Part shown: piece by piece, positions 34,684 through 45,690 of the stretch
How the letters are laid out: the number at the start of each line of letters is the position of its first letter
How positions within the stretch are numbered: the stretch's first letter is position 1
Assembly: GCA_028673005.1 (NCBI GenBank)
Contig: CM054114.1
Coordinates: 19,093,137 to 19,157,136, forward strand
DNA length: 64,000 nt
Source of the DNA: Tanypteryx hageni
Taxonomy: Eukaryota > Arthropoda > Insecta > Odonata > Petaluridae
Direction of reading: 5' to 3'
Made by a program: the position numbers and the translations under genes
Notes under the pieces: generated by a model
Database searches by the model: none
The model's input: only the letters and a program-made list of their open reading frames with translations
Told to the model about the DNA's origin: nothing

Positions 34684-35460
34684 AGGTGTTCTTTAAGATC
34701 CAAGCAATCATGTCAAATAGATAAATATTAATGGCTTAATATAATGTCTAAGAACCGATATGCCAAAGAAATATCGAATTTTTGATTCGCCGATTTATTT
34801 CCTAATCTATTGTATTTAATAAAACAATCGACAAATCGTTAAAACTTACCACACTCGAATTGTAGTAATATAATCTTTATGTTCACGTTCATTCCTTAGT
34901 CTACACATTTCTTTTCACTTACTAACGTTGTGTATACGTAAAGAAAATAGATGTATTTTCGTTCTTTTCTTCCTCGTAGATCATTAATATCCTTTCATTT
35001 ACTAAATGTTGCTTGCGCACGAAAGAAAATTAAATTAGTTACTTATTTACACCAGATATTGTTTACTTCAGATACAACGAAAATTGTTTTCGTTGAAAAT
35101 TAAAAAAACACGGGAAAATTCTAAGTAAATTACGACTTTCTCGTTTGATTTTCTCGAAATCGGCTACTCCTTCGATAAAAATGTAATTATCAAAACATAT
35201 GATATTTACTAGTTTTATAAATTTTGTTTAAAGAGTTATGTGATATTTTACAAGATATATAGTAAAGTTCATATTTTGTCACCAGTAATGTTGCACTCCC
35301 GATTAGGCTACGTGAAATATTTATATCATTTTCTTATTTTCTTTGCCCTTATGTCCTAAACACCAAATATCTGCTTAGTAGCTTCGGCGATGAAACATTA
35401 GGATAGATGGACACGACCTGACTATAAGGCGGTCTATTTTACTTTTTGTAAAGAACACCT
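34684..35460. mobile_element. Repeat family 'F' element with AGGTGTTCTTTA termini
   Basis: AGGTGTTCTTTA at 34684-34695 is perfectly inverted as taaagaacacct at 35449-35460, a 777 bp unit. These termini differ by one base from those of the family D element at 5901-6568, although the interiors differ. The interior matches 25290-25860. Non-coding. Confidence 0.7.
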
Positions 35461-35589
35461 AAAAATTGGTAAATTGAATTGAGTAAATTTCGATGTTTCC
35501 GTGAAATCTTCCGATATGTCCTTTTATTTTTTCACTGGACATGAATCTGAATCAGATAAGTAGAGAACAACTATTTTATGAAGTGAAAA

Positions 35590-35830
35590 ATATCCAAATT
35601 TTAGTAAAACTCCCCAGTATCAAATTTCATCAAATTACATCCTGCGGTTCCTGATTTGAAACAGAAGTTCATGTAAAATTCATGTAGGTCTTCATGTAAA
35701 GTGGTCGTTATTGTAGTTCAATTTTGAACAAAATTGTAATCGGCCGACGAATTGTAATAAAACTCCCAATACTAAATTTCCTTAAAATATGCCCTGCGGT
35801 TCTCGAGTTGTAAGAATTAATATTTTTGTG
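35590..35830 (+). repeat. Repeat family 'E', tandem dimer
   Basis: Two units about 160 bp apart each read 'taaaactcccc/aa(g/t)ta(t/c)(c/t)aaattt' then 'ccctgcggttc'. Between them is 'cttcatgtaaagtggtcgtta'. Inverse of 23340-23640. Confidence 0.65.
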
Positions 35831-36019
35831 GAATGAACAAAAGAATATCGAAAATTTTATAATGAAGTAAATTCGTTAATTTCTTTTTCTTTAAAATTAT
35901 TTTAAACCTTACGTTTTACGGCAAAAACTATTTGACAAAAATGCGTATTTAATTATTTTATTTAAATTTGTTCTCGATATTTTTCTCTCAGATGTGTATT
36001 TGAGGAGATTCTTGCGAAG

Positions 36020-36235
36020 TACGTTGTAAATACATGTATATCTTCATGTAAAGTGGTCTTAATTTTTTGTCAGATTTTAACCAAAATTGGAATCGATCGA
36101 CTAATTTTAGCAAAACTCCCAAATATCAAATTTCATCGAAGTACGTCCAGCGGTTCCCGTGTTTAAACGTGCGGACAGGCGGAAACGACCTCCGCTATAT
36201 GCGTTCACTTCGTGCAAAGAACGCATAATAAATAA
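36020..36235 (+). repeat. Repeat family 'E', third unit with right end
   Basis: Contains cttcatgtaaagtggtct, 'aatcgatcgactaatttt', 'caaaactcccaaatatcaaa' and 'ccagcggttcccg', then a gcggacaggcgg tract, then gcaaagaacgcataataaa. The last word resembles the taaagaacgcct terminus of families D and F. Confidence 0.65.
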
Positions 36236-36329
36236 CGTTTGTTATTCTTATCGTCACATTTTGACTACGATACAAAATCGCTCAATTTCTAAGTTTAAAT
36301 CATATTCATTGGAAAAATTTAAGCTTTTT

Positions 36330-36450
36330 AACGATATGTTGCCTTGCCGACGGTGTCATTTTTAAACCTCGAGATTGTATTGTCGCCTTAATCATTAATA
36401 CTATATGCGTAAGGAAAGCGTTCTTTGAATGCTTTAATACAAGAGAGAGA
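36330..36450 (+). repeat. Repeat family 'G', copy 2
   Basis: 'Gttgccttgcc', 'ttaaacctcgagattg' and 'cgttctttgaatgctttaat' followed by a purine run match the copy near 14380. Confidence 0.6.
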
Positions 36451-37716
36451 GAGGGAGAGTGCGGGAAAACAATTAAATGTTCCATAATTTAAAAATAATT
36501 TTGAGCATATAAGAATTGTATAGCGTAATGTATTTCTTTGTCATACAATTTCTGTTAGCCCAAAACTATTTTTACTCTCCGAAACACTCGATTATGTGGA
36601 TTTTACATTTATTGTTTACTTTTTATTGCATTTAAAAGATGGTTTCATTCATTTTGAGGAGCCTTTCTCTAGAATATACAGAAGATTTTTAAATGTCCCA
36701 CGTCGCCTGTTATCCACGTCTGGCATTGGGAAAAAGTAGTGTTTTTTAGAGGATGAAGGTGGCCGTAATTATCAACCAGATTGGATCTTATTTATTTCCA
36801 ATTGGAGAAAATCGACGGAGTAATTTCTAGAACCTCGTAAAAATGGTCTTTTTTAACGCCGAATCAATCGTCGGAGAATGAAAATAGAAAGCAAATGTTC
36901 CCTGCTACCGAAAGACAAAAGGGAGAGAAATTTCGCAAAATGGGCGTGTCGCTGGAGCTTTCGACATCAAATTTGCCCTTTGAAGGATACGGTGTTCTGG
37001 AAGGTAGGAAGGGGAGAGGGAAATTCAGAGGAGGCATAAAATAAAAAGGAGAGAGTGACCTGTAAAAGCGGAATGGAATCGAAGGAGTTTTTCGAGTAGG
37101 GAGATGAAACGTAGCCATGGCAACGGTTCGCTCTTTGAGCTCTCCATAGCAACGAGGGTAAACCGTGATTTGGGGGAATTGCGCGACAAGAAAAAATATT
37201 CCTGCTCCATTTCTTTGGGATAAGAAGGGAGACGAAATTGCGTATTAATTGGAGTACTCGCGAAACAAAATCTATTCCCGCACTTAATTTAATTGTCTCT
37301 AAACGATTTATTGCTTTCCTATCCGGTGTCCTGGTGTTTGTCGAAGCGTATTTTTTATTTTCGCATCAACTTTTGTTCTTTTCAAATGTCGCAAACATTT
37401 AGTTAAGTAATTTCCGAAAATCTGGGAATTTTGGGAAGTTATTTCCTAGTGGCATCCAACGGCCAATACAACAAATCCTCATACTATATAGAAATTGGTT
37501 TTTCTATGTTTTATTTCATTGTCGACAGAGAAATATTGACAAATTGATGAATAAAAAGATGAATTTCGCATAACTGATCTTCTATTGTTAAGTATTTACC
37601 AGTAGGTTGACTTTTTCAGGATTAGGTACTAAGCTTCCAACATTGTTGCTACTTCTATATTGCGCTAGAAAAACTTTTCAAAATTTAAGATCAGACTTCA
37701 TTCAAATACATATAAG
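36451..37716. other. Unassigned sequence
   Basis: No recognisable gene or repeat. Purine-rich words near 36440-36480 and 37005-37060. Confidence 0.35.
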
Positions 37717-38780
37717 TAGGCTTGGTAGGATTCGATTTAAATCGATAACGTCGATAAACATCGAATTCGTAAAAAAATTTCAAATTCGACGAAAATGAAT
37801 TGTCAACAAATGTCGATTTTTCACGAAATTATGCCATATGATTTTTAAATTTACTTTACCACATTCGCACAATATGTTGTAGCTCCAAAGATTAAAAACC
37901 TAAGAAAATCGGCATTGGTCGTACCAGACAGCAATACTGCATTCAGTATTCCTTACACCTGGTTTTCTAAGGTCCTTCATGTCATTGTTTTAATAACCCA
38001 TACTTGGATGCCGCAAGGTCCAAGGTACGATACGAAACAAAATAATCCGTTTATTGCACTCTGTCATTAACCTTGATCAAATTTGACAATTCCTACGCCC
38101 ATTGGATCAATTTCACTGTATGATCAGCCGCCATATTACATTGAAGCAAATGTCAAGGAATGCCTCTTGTGTCTTCGTTCGATCTCCTTCAAGGTGAAAA
38201 GCGTTTTCCCAAAATAAGAAATGAGTGCCGATCGCCTGATGGATCTATACTATTTTCACAAACATATTGACATAAACTTTATATTTTGAGAGTCATACCC
38301 GCAATATATCCTACGATTGCAATCGCATTTCACAAACTTTTTCTACAATCACCGTCGTTTGCTACTCAACAGGGATTTTTTCTTCTATATGTTCGTTTGA
38401 TTGTGTACATTAGGTTAACGTCGCATTAATTTTGCTATTGAATTTTCAAGATTTCGTGAATAAGTGGGGCGAATTAACGAGTAAAATAAACTTCTTGGTT
38501 TGTACCGGAAAGTTAGCTGTGCCAGACTAATGGTAGAGGTCAAAAACAGCTCATCCACCAAAATCTTGAGAGCGAATATCAATCAGGCATACGAGGTGTA
38601 ATTGTTATGTACACACTTATGGCAAAATTGCTTTGAAAGAAATATTATTTACATAATATTCATGATAAAAATCAATGAAATATATTTAAAAACGCCGATA
38701 TTCGTCTTTGATTTCTAGGAAATATTGCTCTCGATATGTGGTTTTTAAAGAAATTTAAACGTCAAAAACTACCAAGCCTA
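37717..38780 (+). mobile_element. hAT-like element with perfect 12 bp TIRs
   Basis: TAGGCTTGGTAG at 37717-37728 is exactly inverted as ctaccaagccta at 38769-38780. Just inside the left end is ggattcgatttaaatcgata, a phrase common next to hAT termini. The 8 bp flanks catataag and caaatact agree at 5 of 8 positions. A decayed hAT C-terminus lies inside (next entry). Length 1064 bp, so a deleted copy. Confidence 0.72.
38165..38275 (+). pseudogene. hAT transposase C-terminal remnant
   Basis: The frame reads EMSADRLMDLYYFHKHIDI at about 38220-38275, close to the final segment of BED-type hAT transposases (R-N-R-L...D...L-x-F-L-x-x-N). Immediately upstream, in broken frames, are SSFDLLQGEK and KIRNE, which fit the preceding 'SER-F-S...K-R-N' block. 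The position, just before the right TIR, fits a hAT. Only this fragment is legible. Confidence 0.55.
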
Positions 38781-39217
38781 CAAATACTTAAGTTAGATGT
38801 AGTTCACATCTCTCCCGCTTTGTAGCAACGGAACTGCAGTCGTTGCTAACAATGGCCAATTAACAAATTATATTTAAGTTAATTGGCTGCAATTAAGTAT
38901 CCAAAACCAAAATTTTGTCATATAAAATGATTTACTAGTCATATATCTGACGCTTACCTAATAGGAAACAGGTTCATTGCCGCGTGAGATTGTTCACCTA
39001 AGAACTTGAAAATTTATGGTTGTTATTTAGTTTTCGGTTATTATCCTGTATTGAGAGATAAGCAGTTTTATATTTACCAGAAAAACAACTTCACAGCATC
39101 GATTTCATTTTTCAATCTTCGCCAATTGCAATTACTCCTGATTTCAACATTTATAGATTTATGGCATTATGCACGCAGCTCTGCGGAGCAAACAAAATAT
39201 AATAGCTTCTGTAAATA
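38781..39217. other. Unassigned sequence
   Basis: No recognisable feature. Confidence 0.35.
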
Positions 39218-39850
39218 AACTGATGTGGGCAACACATGACTTTCTCCACATTTATATGGCAAACTACATGTTGTTAGCTCTGGGATCGTTGTCAATATTT
39301 ACTTCCGGTTGACAATTAAGAAAAAAAAGGGAGCGTTACTAAGACGTAACTAAGCGTCAACTGTTAACAATCGTCTTCGGTAGGTGGCGTGGTGGTGGCT
39401 GCTAAAAATATACGATATCTCTTAAACAATGCATTATATGGAAAAATGTAACAAACAAAGGTTGTAGCAAATAAAATTTTCTACAACCTTTATTCCAATA
39501 CATTTGTACATTTATGAAATATTAAAGCAAATATTTCAAAATAACGGATAAGTGACAAGAGTCAACACCCACTTCCGGTCGACCGATTTTTACCGAAAAC
39601 CAATCAGATCTTCTTACCTTTATAAAAATGTTAAATATAAAATTTTGCATTGACCTGATTAATAGTTTTTGAGTTAGAGCGCCCACAAAAAAATCTGTCA
39701 CATACAGACAGACAGACACACAGACATCATCCAGAAAATAGTCAAAACGTGTTCAGGGGACCTTAAAACATGTATTTCCGTTGAAATCTCGAATTCGATT
39801 TTTTTCATGAAAACAATACTTTCTCTATACTTCGTGTATGGAGCAAGTAA
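39218..39850 (+). mobile_element. Repeat family 'B' TIR element, copy at 39.2 kb
   Basis: Begins ctgatgtgggcaacacatga followed by actttctccac; ends 'cttcgtgtatggagcaagta'. Internal landmarks 'gacgtaactaagcgtcaa', 'cccacttccggtcgacc', cagacagacagacacacag and 'gaaatctcgaattcga' occur in the same order as in the 18.3 kb copy. Confidence 0.75.
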
Positions 39851-40479
39851 AAATAAATGGCGAAATTTTGTCATTAATGATACGTTCTTCGTATTTATGG
39901 AATTTCATTTAAAACATAATTGCGAGATTACATGATATAGTAAGACGGGTTTTTATTTATTGCCACTATTTAAAAGGCTTCCGCCCTACTTATTAGAGAT
40001 TCCCCTTCTAAAAATACTGCGTCGACAGCACGAGCTTTACTTAAAATATATTGGATTGTTTTAGCGTCTTTCGGCATCTTTATTTATATGCTCCGTTACG
40101 AATATTGTTTTAAATCGTTCAGGCAATATGTCGCAATATTCGCAATATGTCGATGTCGTTGTAAATATTAATGTTTCTATTAATATTTAATGCGCTTATA
40201 ATGTAAATAAGAAATGAATACCATGTTCTTATAATCCATCTCCGTGTCACATCGACGTTGACGTCGCTCAGTGAAATAGGCATTCCTATTTTTGAATCGG
40301 CAGAGAGCTTAAATTTTAAAAATTGAATCAATAGAAAAAAACTTTTCACCCCACTTTTGGAGCAACCATTCGGAAATTTAAGGAAATCATTACTTTGTCA
40401 TACATCCATATTTTTAGCCTATTTTCCAGAATGGCAATAGGCTTATAGTTTCTTCGTTCTGACTGTCTGCCCCCCTATT
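39851..40479. other. Unassigned AT-rich sequence
   Basis: No recognisable feature. Confidence 0.35.
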
Positions 40480-40570
40480 AACCTTTGAACCAATAGACTA
40501 CTGGGGCCGAGATCCCGATGATAGTTTTTGTTGCGAAGATTGAAAATCCCGTGTTCGATTCCAGGAACCA
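40480..40570 (+). repeat. tRNA-derived SINE-like fragment
   Basis: cgtgttcgattccagg near 40549 fits a B box. The upstream 60 bases could be an eroded tRNA half. No clear tail or target duplication. Confidence 0.4.
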
Positions 40571-41151
40571 TCCTTCCAATTTGATTCCTGAAATCCGTCA
40601 TGCAGGGTAATTTTCTGTTACGCATTAAAATATCTTGGAATAGTAATATCGGAGCGAGTTTTTTATTATTCTCTGAGGAAAAGAGTGAAAATTATAATTT
40701 TTATCGTAGAATTTTGCTTATTGATTGTATTTCATCAAATTTCGCGTAACTACTGGCGATTTTGCAGTTTTTGTCACTCATTACGAGAGTGTTGCCATTG
40801 CAACGACTATTGTTGGACTCGGATTTGGTATACTCTAATACATAGGCGCGTTATTTTTCCACATAAATACACGTGAATAATTTAGTTTTTCGTTCCAATG
40901 TATTTGTAATATTTTATAACACTGGACCATGAAATTTGGGAATGCACAGAACAAGTCATCCGCGATGATTTTAAAGCTATTAATGTCAATATAAGTAATT
41001 GCTGCACCCCATTGAATTTAAAATAATTATTTGAAGAGTAGACATCATAAGTTCCGTTTGGATCATCCTCATTCATTTTTTCTATTTTTAAGGAGAGCAT
41101 TTTTAGTTATATAGAGAATTATTTATTTATCGCTTTAATGCAAAATCAAGT
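40571..41151. other. Unassigned sequence
   Basis: No recognisable feature. Confidence 0.35.
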
Positions 41152-41337
41152 GAGTCTCTCCAACAGCTTTAAAGAGTTAAGGAAATCAGGTGCTCGTCTC
41201 GACTGCAGGACAGCCGTCATCAGTGGTAATTCATTGATAGTAGATTTTAATATAGAAGAACGTCGGTGAATCACCACTGCAGCAGGCCGCTTTGTAGCAC
41301 CTTGTTTTTCTAACCTCCTAATGACAATTGGAGATAC
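41152..41337. mobile_element. MITE family 'M', short copy
   Basis: Left end gagtctctccaacagc, right end caattggagatac; inner arms gccgtcatcagtgg and ccactgcagcaggc. About 186 bp, shorter than copies 1 and 2 because the centre is reduced. Confidence 0.65.
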
Positions 41338-41689
41338 AATTAGCGTGAATAACTATTGTCTTTTCAGTCAAATAGTAAATTTATTTTGTTCAAGAAATCA
41401 TTTAACCCGCTAAAACATTCGGATACAGTTGTTCCACCCACGGTCTTTTGCGGTGTAGCCTCTGCCCTGGTTTTTCGGTCGGACCTTCGTCCAAGGTCGG
41501 CGGGTAACGACGGAAGGCATACGGAGCTTAAAAAATCCATCTCCGTTAAAATTAGATCTCGCTTCTCCAAAACGAATATGACGTCTATAATGATATCCAT
41601 GCACTGAAAAAAAAAACTTGAAAGCGAGCAAGTACTGTGGCACTGCTTTGGATTCTCTCTGTTCTTTTCTAGAAGGCGAAACCTCTTTC

Positions 41690-41815
41690 TATCCCCTTAT
41701 CATTTTATTCCAATCTCCCTTTAATCTTCTCCCCTTACTTAGTTTTGCTCTTTCCCTCTCACATTTTCCCTCACTTTCTCTCTCTCTCCCCCCCCTCCCT
41801 CTTTCTGCATCCCTA
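41690..41815. repeat. CT-rich tract
   Basis: Pyrimidine-rich on the plus strand with tctctctctcccccccc near 41777. Confidence 0.8.
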
Positions 41816-41954
41816 TCTTTTACTAGCGCTTTCGTTTAAACTATGACGCGTAAATCAATGATGGAAATGAGGAAAAATTTTCGCCGTAACATAAAATCAA
41901 ACCCGGGTCGTACATAAAAGAGGACTGCTTGGGTAGTTCGTTATGAGATCCTCA

Positions 41955-42050
41955 ACAACAAATATTCCATTCTGATTTCGTCTGACTAGATAGATTACTG
42001 GTAAGAAATTCGCCCGGGTTCGATTCCCGGTCAAGGAAAGAAAATTTTTC
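41955..42050 (+). repeat. tRNA-derived SINE fragment (3' half)
   Basis: Carries gcccgggttcgattcccgg, a complete T-arm/B box, followed by tcaaggaaagaaaattttt. The upstream half has lost the tRNA fold. Same general family as 25585, 58079 and 59335. Confidence 0.55.
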
Positions 42051-42598
42051 CATGATTTCCGTTAACTTTTTTAGCCTATAACTCAGGCATTTTAAGCTAA
42101 AATCAACGCTTTGTATTCATTTTGTATTCATATTGTTCTGAATCTTTATTAAAAGCTATGAATAGTTTTTGAAGATTTTTCCACTCCCTTACTTGCTTGT
42201 TTCCCCGCTGTGGATATTTTCCAGAGGTAAAGTTGCATAACTGTTCGTAGTTCTTTCCCATAAATATCTTTCTCTTTCTCTCGCTTGAGTTATTTTTGTT
42301 TTATCACGTGTATCGCATTGCATTTTGTACTTGATAAGGGAATACATTAAGGGTGGCAAACCCAAGGGCCGCTTGGGTGCACAACAATGAAAAATCTATT
42401 CATGAAAGGGAGAATATGAGGTAGTCAAAACAAAAAAAAATAAATGGCATGTGATCTTTTGAACTTTACATTCGAATATTAATCTTGACAGAAATTTTGG
42501 ACAGTAGCGCTAATTAAATATCTCTTTAAGCCATCAATGATACATTAAAATAACCAATTTAAATAATTCAAGAACAAGGGCTTTAAAAAATCCTGTCT

Positions 42599-42720
42599 CA
42601 GGTATCTCCAATAGCCACAACAAGGTTAAATGTAAAACCAGATTCGCATTTCGTCCACAAAGCAGCGTCTTCAGTGGTAAATCACCAAAATATTCGTTCC
42701 TTAAGAATCTATAAGAGCCT
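42599..42720 (+). mobile_element. MITE family 'M', left arm nested in a hAT
   Basis: caggtatctccaatagccac, 'aaccagattcgcatttcg', then gtcttcagtggtaaatcacc. Only the left arm and start of the centre survive. Confidence 0.65.
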
Positions 42721-42926
42721 GTTCTTGAAAATTTTCAGTCACAAGACGAGATTGATTATTTCATTTTGCATTTGTTTAAATAATACAATCGAATTTAAAC
42801 TGCTAAGCGTTTAAGGCTTACGTTCGCCCGACTCTCTCCACTTGTTCAATTTGAAGGACAAAGTGTTACTGTTTATAAAACAGTAACGTAAGTTACCCAC
42901 TGAGTGAGACTATCTTAAAAACAAAA

Positions 42927-42971
42927 AACTGGCTCCGCATTGTAGCTTTCCTGGTTGATATCGCGAACTCA
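42927..42971 (+). pseudogene. hAT transposase fragment
   Basis: The frame reads NWLRIVAFLVDIANS. This matches the 'W-L-x-x-L-A-F-L-V-D-I-T-x-H-L-N' segment of GTF2IRD2/SCAND3/ZBED-type hAT transposases. Two stops follow where the family continues with H-L-N-x-L-N. Nothing more of the protein is legible. Confidence 0.6.
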
Positions 42972-43277
42972 TAAATCTAAAAAAAAATCAATCTTATCGA
43001 GAATATTTGAACTGATAGTCTAGTGCACATATCGCATTGAGACGTTTTAAATTGATATTCCTCTTCTTTTGGTAGGATCCACTTTTCTTGTTTTGTGTCA
43101 ATAAACAATTTTTAAAAATCTTTTTATATCTTTATTGATTTAGTTTGCTTTTGACGTTATTTAGTTTAGAATTAGCTATAAAATTAAACCGGATGTGGGC
43201 GGGAAAATGGCATGGGCCCGTGGAAAAATTTGTGCTTATTTATTGGCGCACCTGAAAAAGGCTTGGCCACCCATTGG

Positions 43278-44559
43278 GTTAGATAGAAGAAGAGACCTTC
43301 TAGTCTCCATCTCGCTCAAATAGAGACTTATATAGCTACCTGAATCCTTCACTCTATTTATTTTGCGTCTTTCTTGATCTATTTCTCCTCTTTTTTGTTT
43401 CATTTCTTCCTGGCATCATATTTCTATGCATCCCCATTTTCTTCCCTTTATCTAACTCAAGAGACCCAAACTCAAACTGTATGATAGCCATAGTGATGAT
43501 TACGAAATATATGGAGGGAAACTATAGTGAGCCTCACTCAATTCATAGTGAGTCTAAGTATTTTGCTGAAACTTAAACACACCACTATCAATGATACATA
43601 TTTTAGTACAACACTTAAACTATCGTAGATTCGAGAATATTAAACATTTCTTGTTCTATAAAGAAAGGGAAGGCCCCAACTATGCCATAATTAAATTGCA
43701 GCACAGGATTTGTTTATTTCCTTTCTTTATATTGTCTTCGCCACAGTCTCCACTCTTTATTAATTTTTATTCTCTCCTATCCCTATAATCTTCTGTAGTC
43801 GTTTCGTTCACGCTGTATTCCACCTACCTAATATAGAATGTAGGCACTGCGAGGGCCTCACTTACTTAACTAGCAGTGTGCCTTCGAGACTCTTAAATCA
43901 ATCTCTTAACCCTTTCAATCATGCATTTTATTAAGGAAATTAATGTTATTTATAATTGAAAATTAAATTCTGGATACACCAGTAATTCCTCTACCTAATT
44001 TGCAGACAATAGGCCACTCGCTCTCCAACATCTTTTTTATACTTTACTGCGTCTTACAATATGCGCCAAAAGTTATTAAAATTATGTAATCGAATGTCCT
44101 TAAAAATGCACTTGGTGACTGAAAGGGTTAACTTCCTCGCTTCATTCCTGCCTCCCCTCTCTATCTTTTCTCTGCTTCTCTTTCCTGCTTTTTTCTCTCC
44201 CGCTTGAATCAAAAGAAGCACTCACGGAGTGAAAGTCGAACGCCGACAGGGTGCGCTTTTTTACGTCGTATCCCGAAACTTTCGCCATATACTCCCTCTC
44301 GCCACCTAACTGTTTCGATCAGCACCAAACCCTCGGAACTCTAACCTTTTTTGTCTATCCCGTTTTGGAAAACGGCGAAGTTGACTTATAACTAACTTCT
44401 GACGCACGCCCGGCTCCATCACGTGAGAAGAAAGATGAATTGTCTGGAATGGGGAGAGGGAGCGGAGAACTCGAGACTAGTATTGTCTGGGACCTGGGTC
44501 CGTTTAACCCAGTCAGCGCCTTGCCAAACCCACCTCGGAGATGAGAGTGGACTCAACTG
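43278..44559. other. Unassigned sequence
   Basis: No recognisable gene. Pyrimidine-rich words near 43370-43450 and 44150-44200. Confidence 0.35.
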
Positions 44560-45350
44560 GGCTCTCTCTTCTATTTTATCCCATAGCCTCTCTCTCTGCC
44601 TCCCGTTCCCATCTCATCCAACCACCCTCTATTTATTTCCGCCTCTTTGCCTCCCTCCCCCGGCATCTTTCTCCCTCTCCTCTAACTTCTCGCTCTTTTT
44701 CTCTATGTATTCCTCTAGTTTCCCTCACTAGATCTATCTCATTTCTTTCATCTCTTTTTCACTCTCCCCTCACTCCCTCCATCTCTTCTTTCCCTCATTC
44801 TTCATCTTTCACCATTCATTTTCATCCCTGTCCCTCCATCTCTATCTTCATCTGTGTCTCCCTCCCTCCCTCTCTTCACCTCTGTTCCTCCCTCCCTCTC
44901 TTCATATCAGTCTCTCCCTCCCTCTCTTCATATCAGTCTCTCCCTCCCTCTCTTCATATCAGTCTCTCCCTCCCTCTCTTCATATCAGTCTCTCCCTCCC
45001 TCTCTTCATACCAGTCTCTCTCTCCCTCTCTTCATCTCTGTCCCCCCTCCCTCTCTTCATCTGTCTCTTCCTCCCTCTCTTCACCTGTTTCTCCCTCCCT
45101 CTCTTCATCTTTTTCTCCCTCTCTCCCCTCATGTGTTTCTCTCTCCCTCTCTTCATCTCTCTTCCTCCCTCCCTCCCTCTCCTCCTACCTCTGTCCTTCC
45201 AGTTTTCATTTCCCTCTTTCGCCTTCTCTCTCTCTCCCTCTCTTCATCTCTCTCCCGCTCTCTTCTCTCCCTCCTTCCGTATCTTACCCCTTCTCTTCAT
45301 CTCTTTCCCTCTCTCTCCTTCCCTCTTTCTTTCCTTCTTCTCACTCCCCC
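44560..45350. repeat. Polypyrimidine tract with 26 bp minisatellite
   Basis: Between about 44870 and 45160 a 26 bp unit of the form tctccctccctctcttcata plus tcagtc recurs; successive starts at 44901 and 44927 fix the period. Four copies are near identical, the outer ones diverged. Frames up to 294 codons through it are Ser/Leu/Pro only. Confidence 0.9.
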
Positions 45351-45509
45351 CATTGTACTATCATTAGTATGTTAATCATTACTGTTAAATATTTATTGTA
45401 CTGTATGGATTTTATGTATTACTAATATTTTTTTAAGCGCATTCCTTATAAAATTAATGATCATCATTGATTGTGCACTATTACAAATCTTACGCCATTA
45501 TACATTTTA

Positions 45510-45680
45510 CGTACTCCTGTATTTATTACTATCATTTGTATTATTATTCTAATTTTGGTAGTTTAGCTATATTTTATGCTATTTTATACTTTAATTTAAA
45601 ATGCATTCTTCATTCTTTGTAATGTTAGGTGGAAGAGGGGGATATTTAGCTTCAACCTCTCTATAGACATTTTTTCTTTT
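45510..45680 (+). repeat. LINE 'C'-like 3' end fragment
   Basis: Contains gttaggtggaagaggggg followed by ttagcttcaacctctc, closely resembling gttaggtggaaggtgggac...tagtctcaatctctcc at the 3' end of LINE C near 55490-55540. Upstream is T-rich like that LINE's 3' UTR. No coding part. Confidence 0.5.
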
Positions 45681-45690
45681 TTTTTCTTTC

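Larger units (their letters stand above)
42345..43277 (+). mobile_element. hAT element, GTF2IRD2/SCAND3-like, decayed
   Basis: The left end (cattaagggtggcaaaccc) and the inverse of the right end (caatgggtggccaagcc) share GGGTGGC(C)AA(A/G)CC, with ggcccatgcc-type words just inside, as in hAT elements of this lineage. A short transposase remnant lies at 42927-42971 (next entry). A family M MITE fragment is nested at 42599-42720. No clear target duplication. Confidence 0.6.

Noticed and set aside
44541..45425. 294-codon plus-strand frame
   Set aside because: Translation of a 26 bp CT minisatellite.
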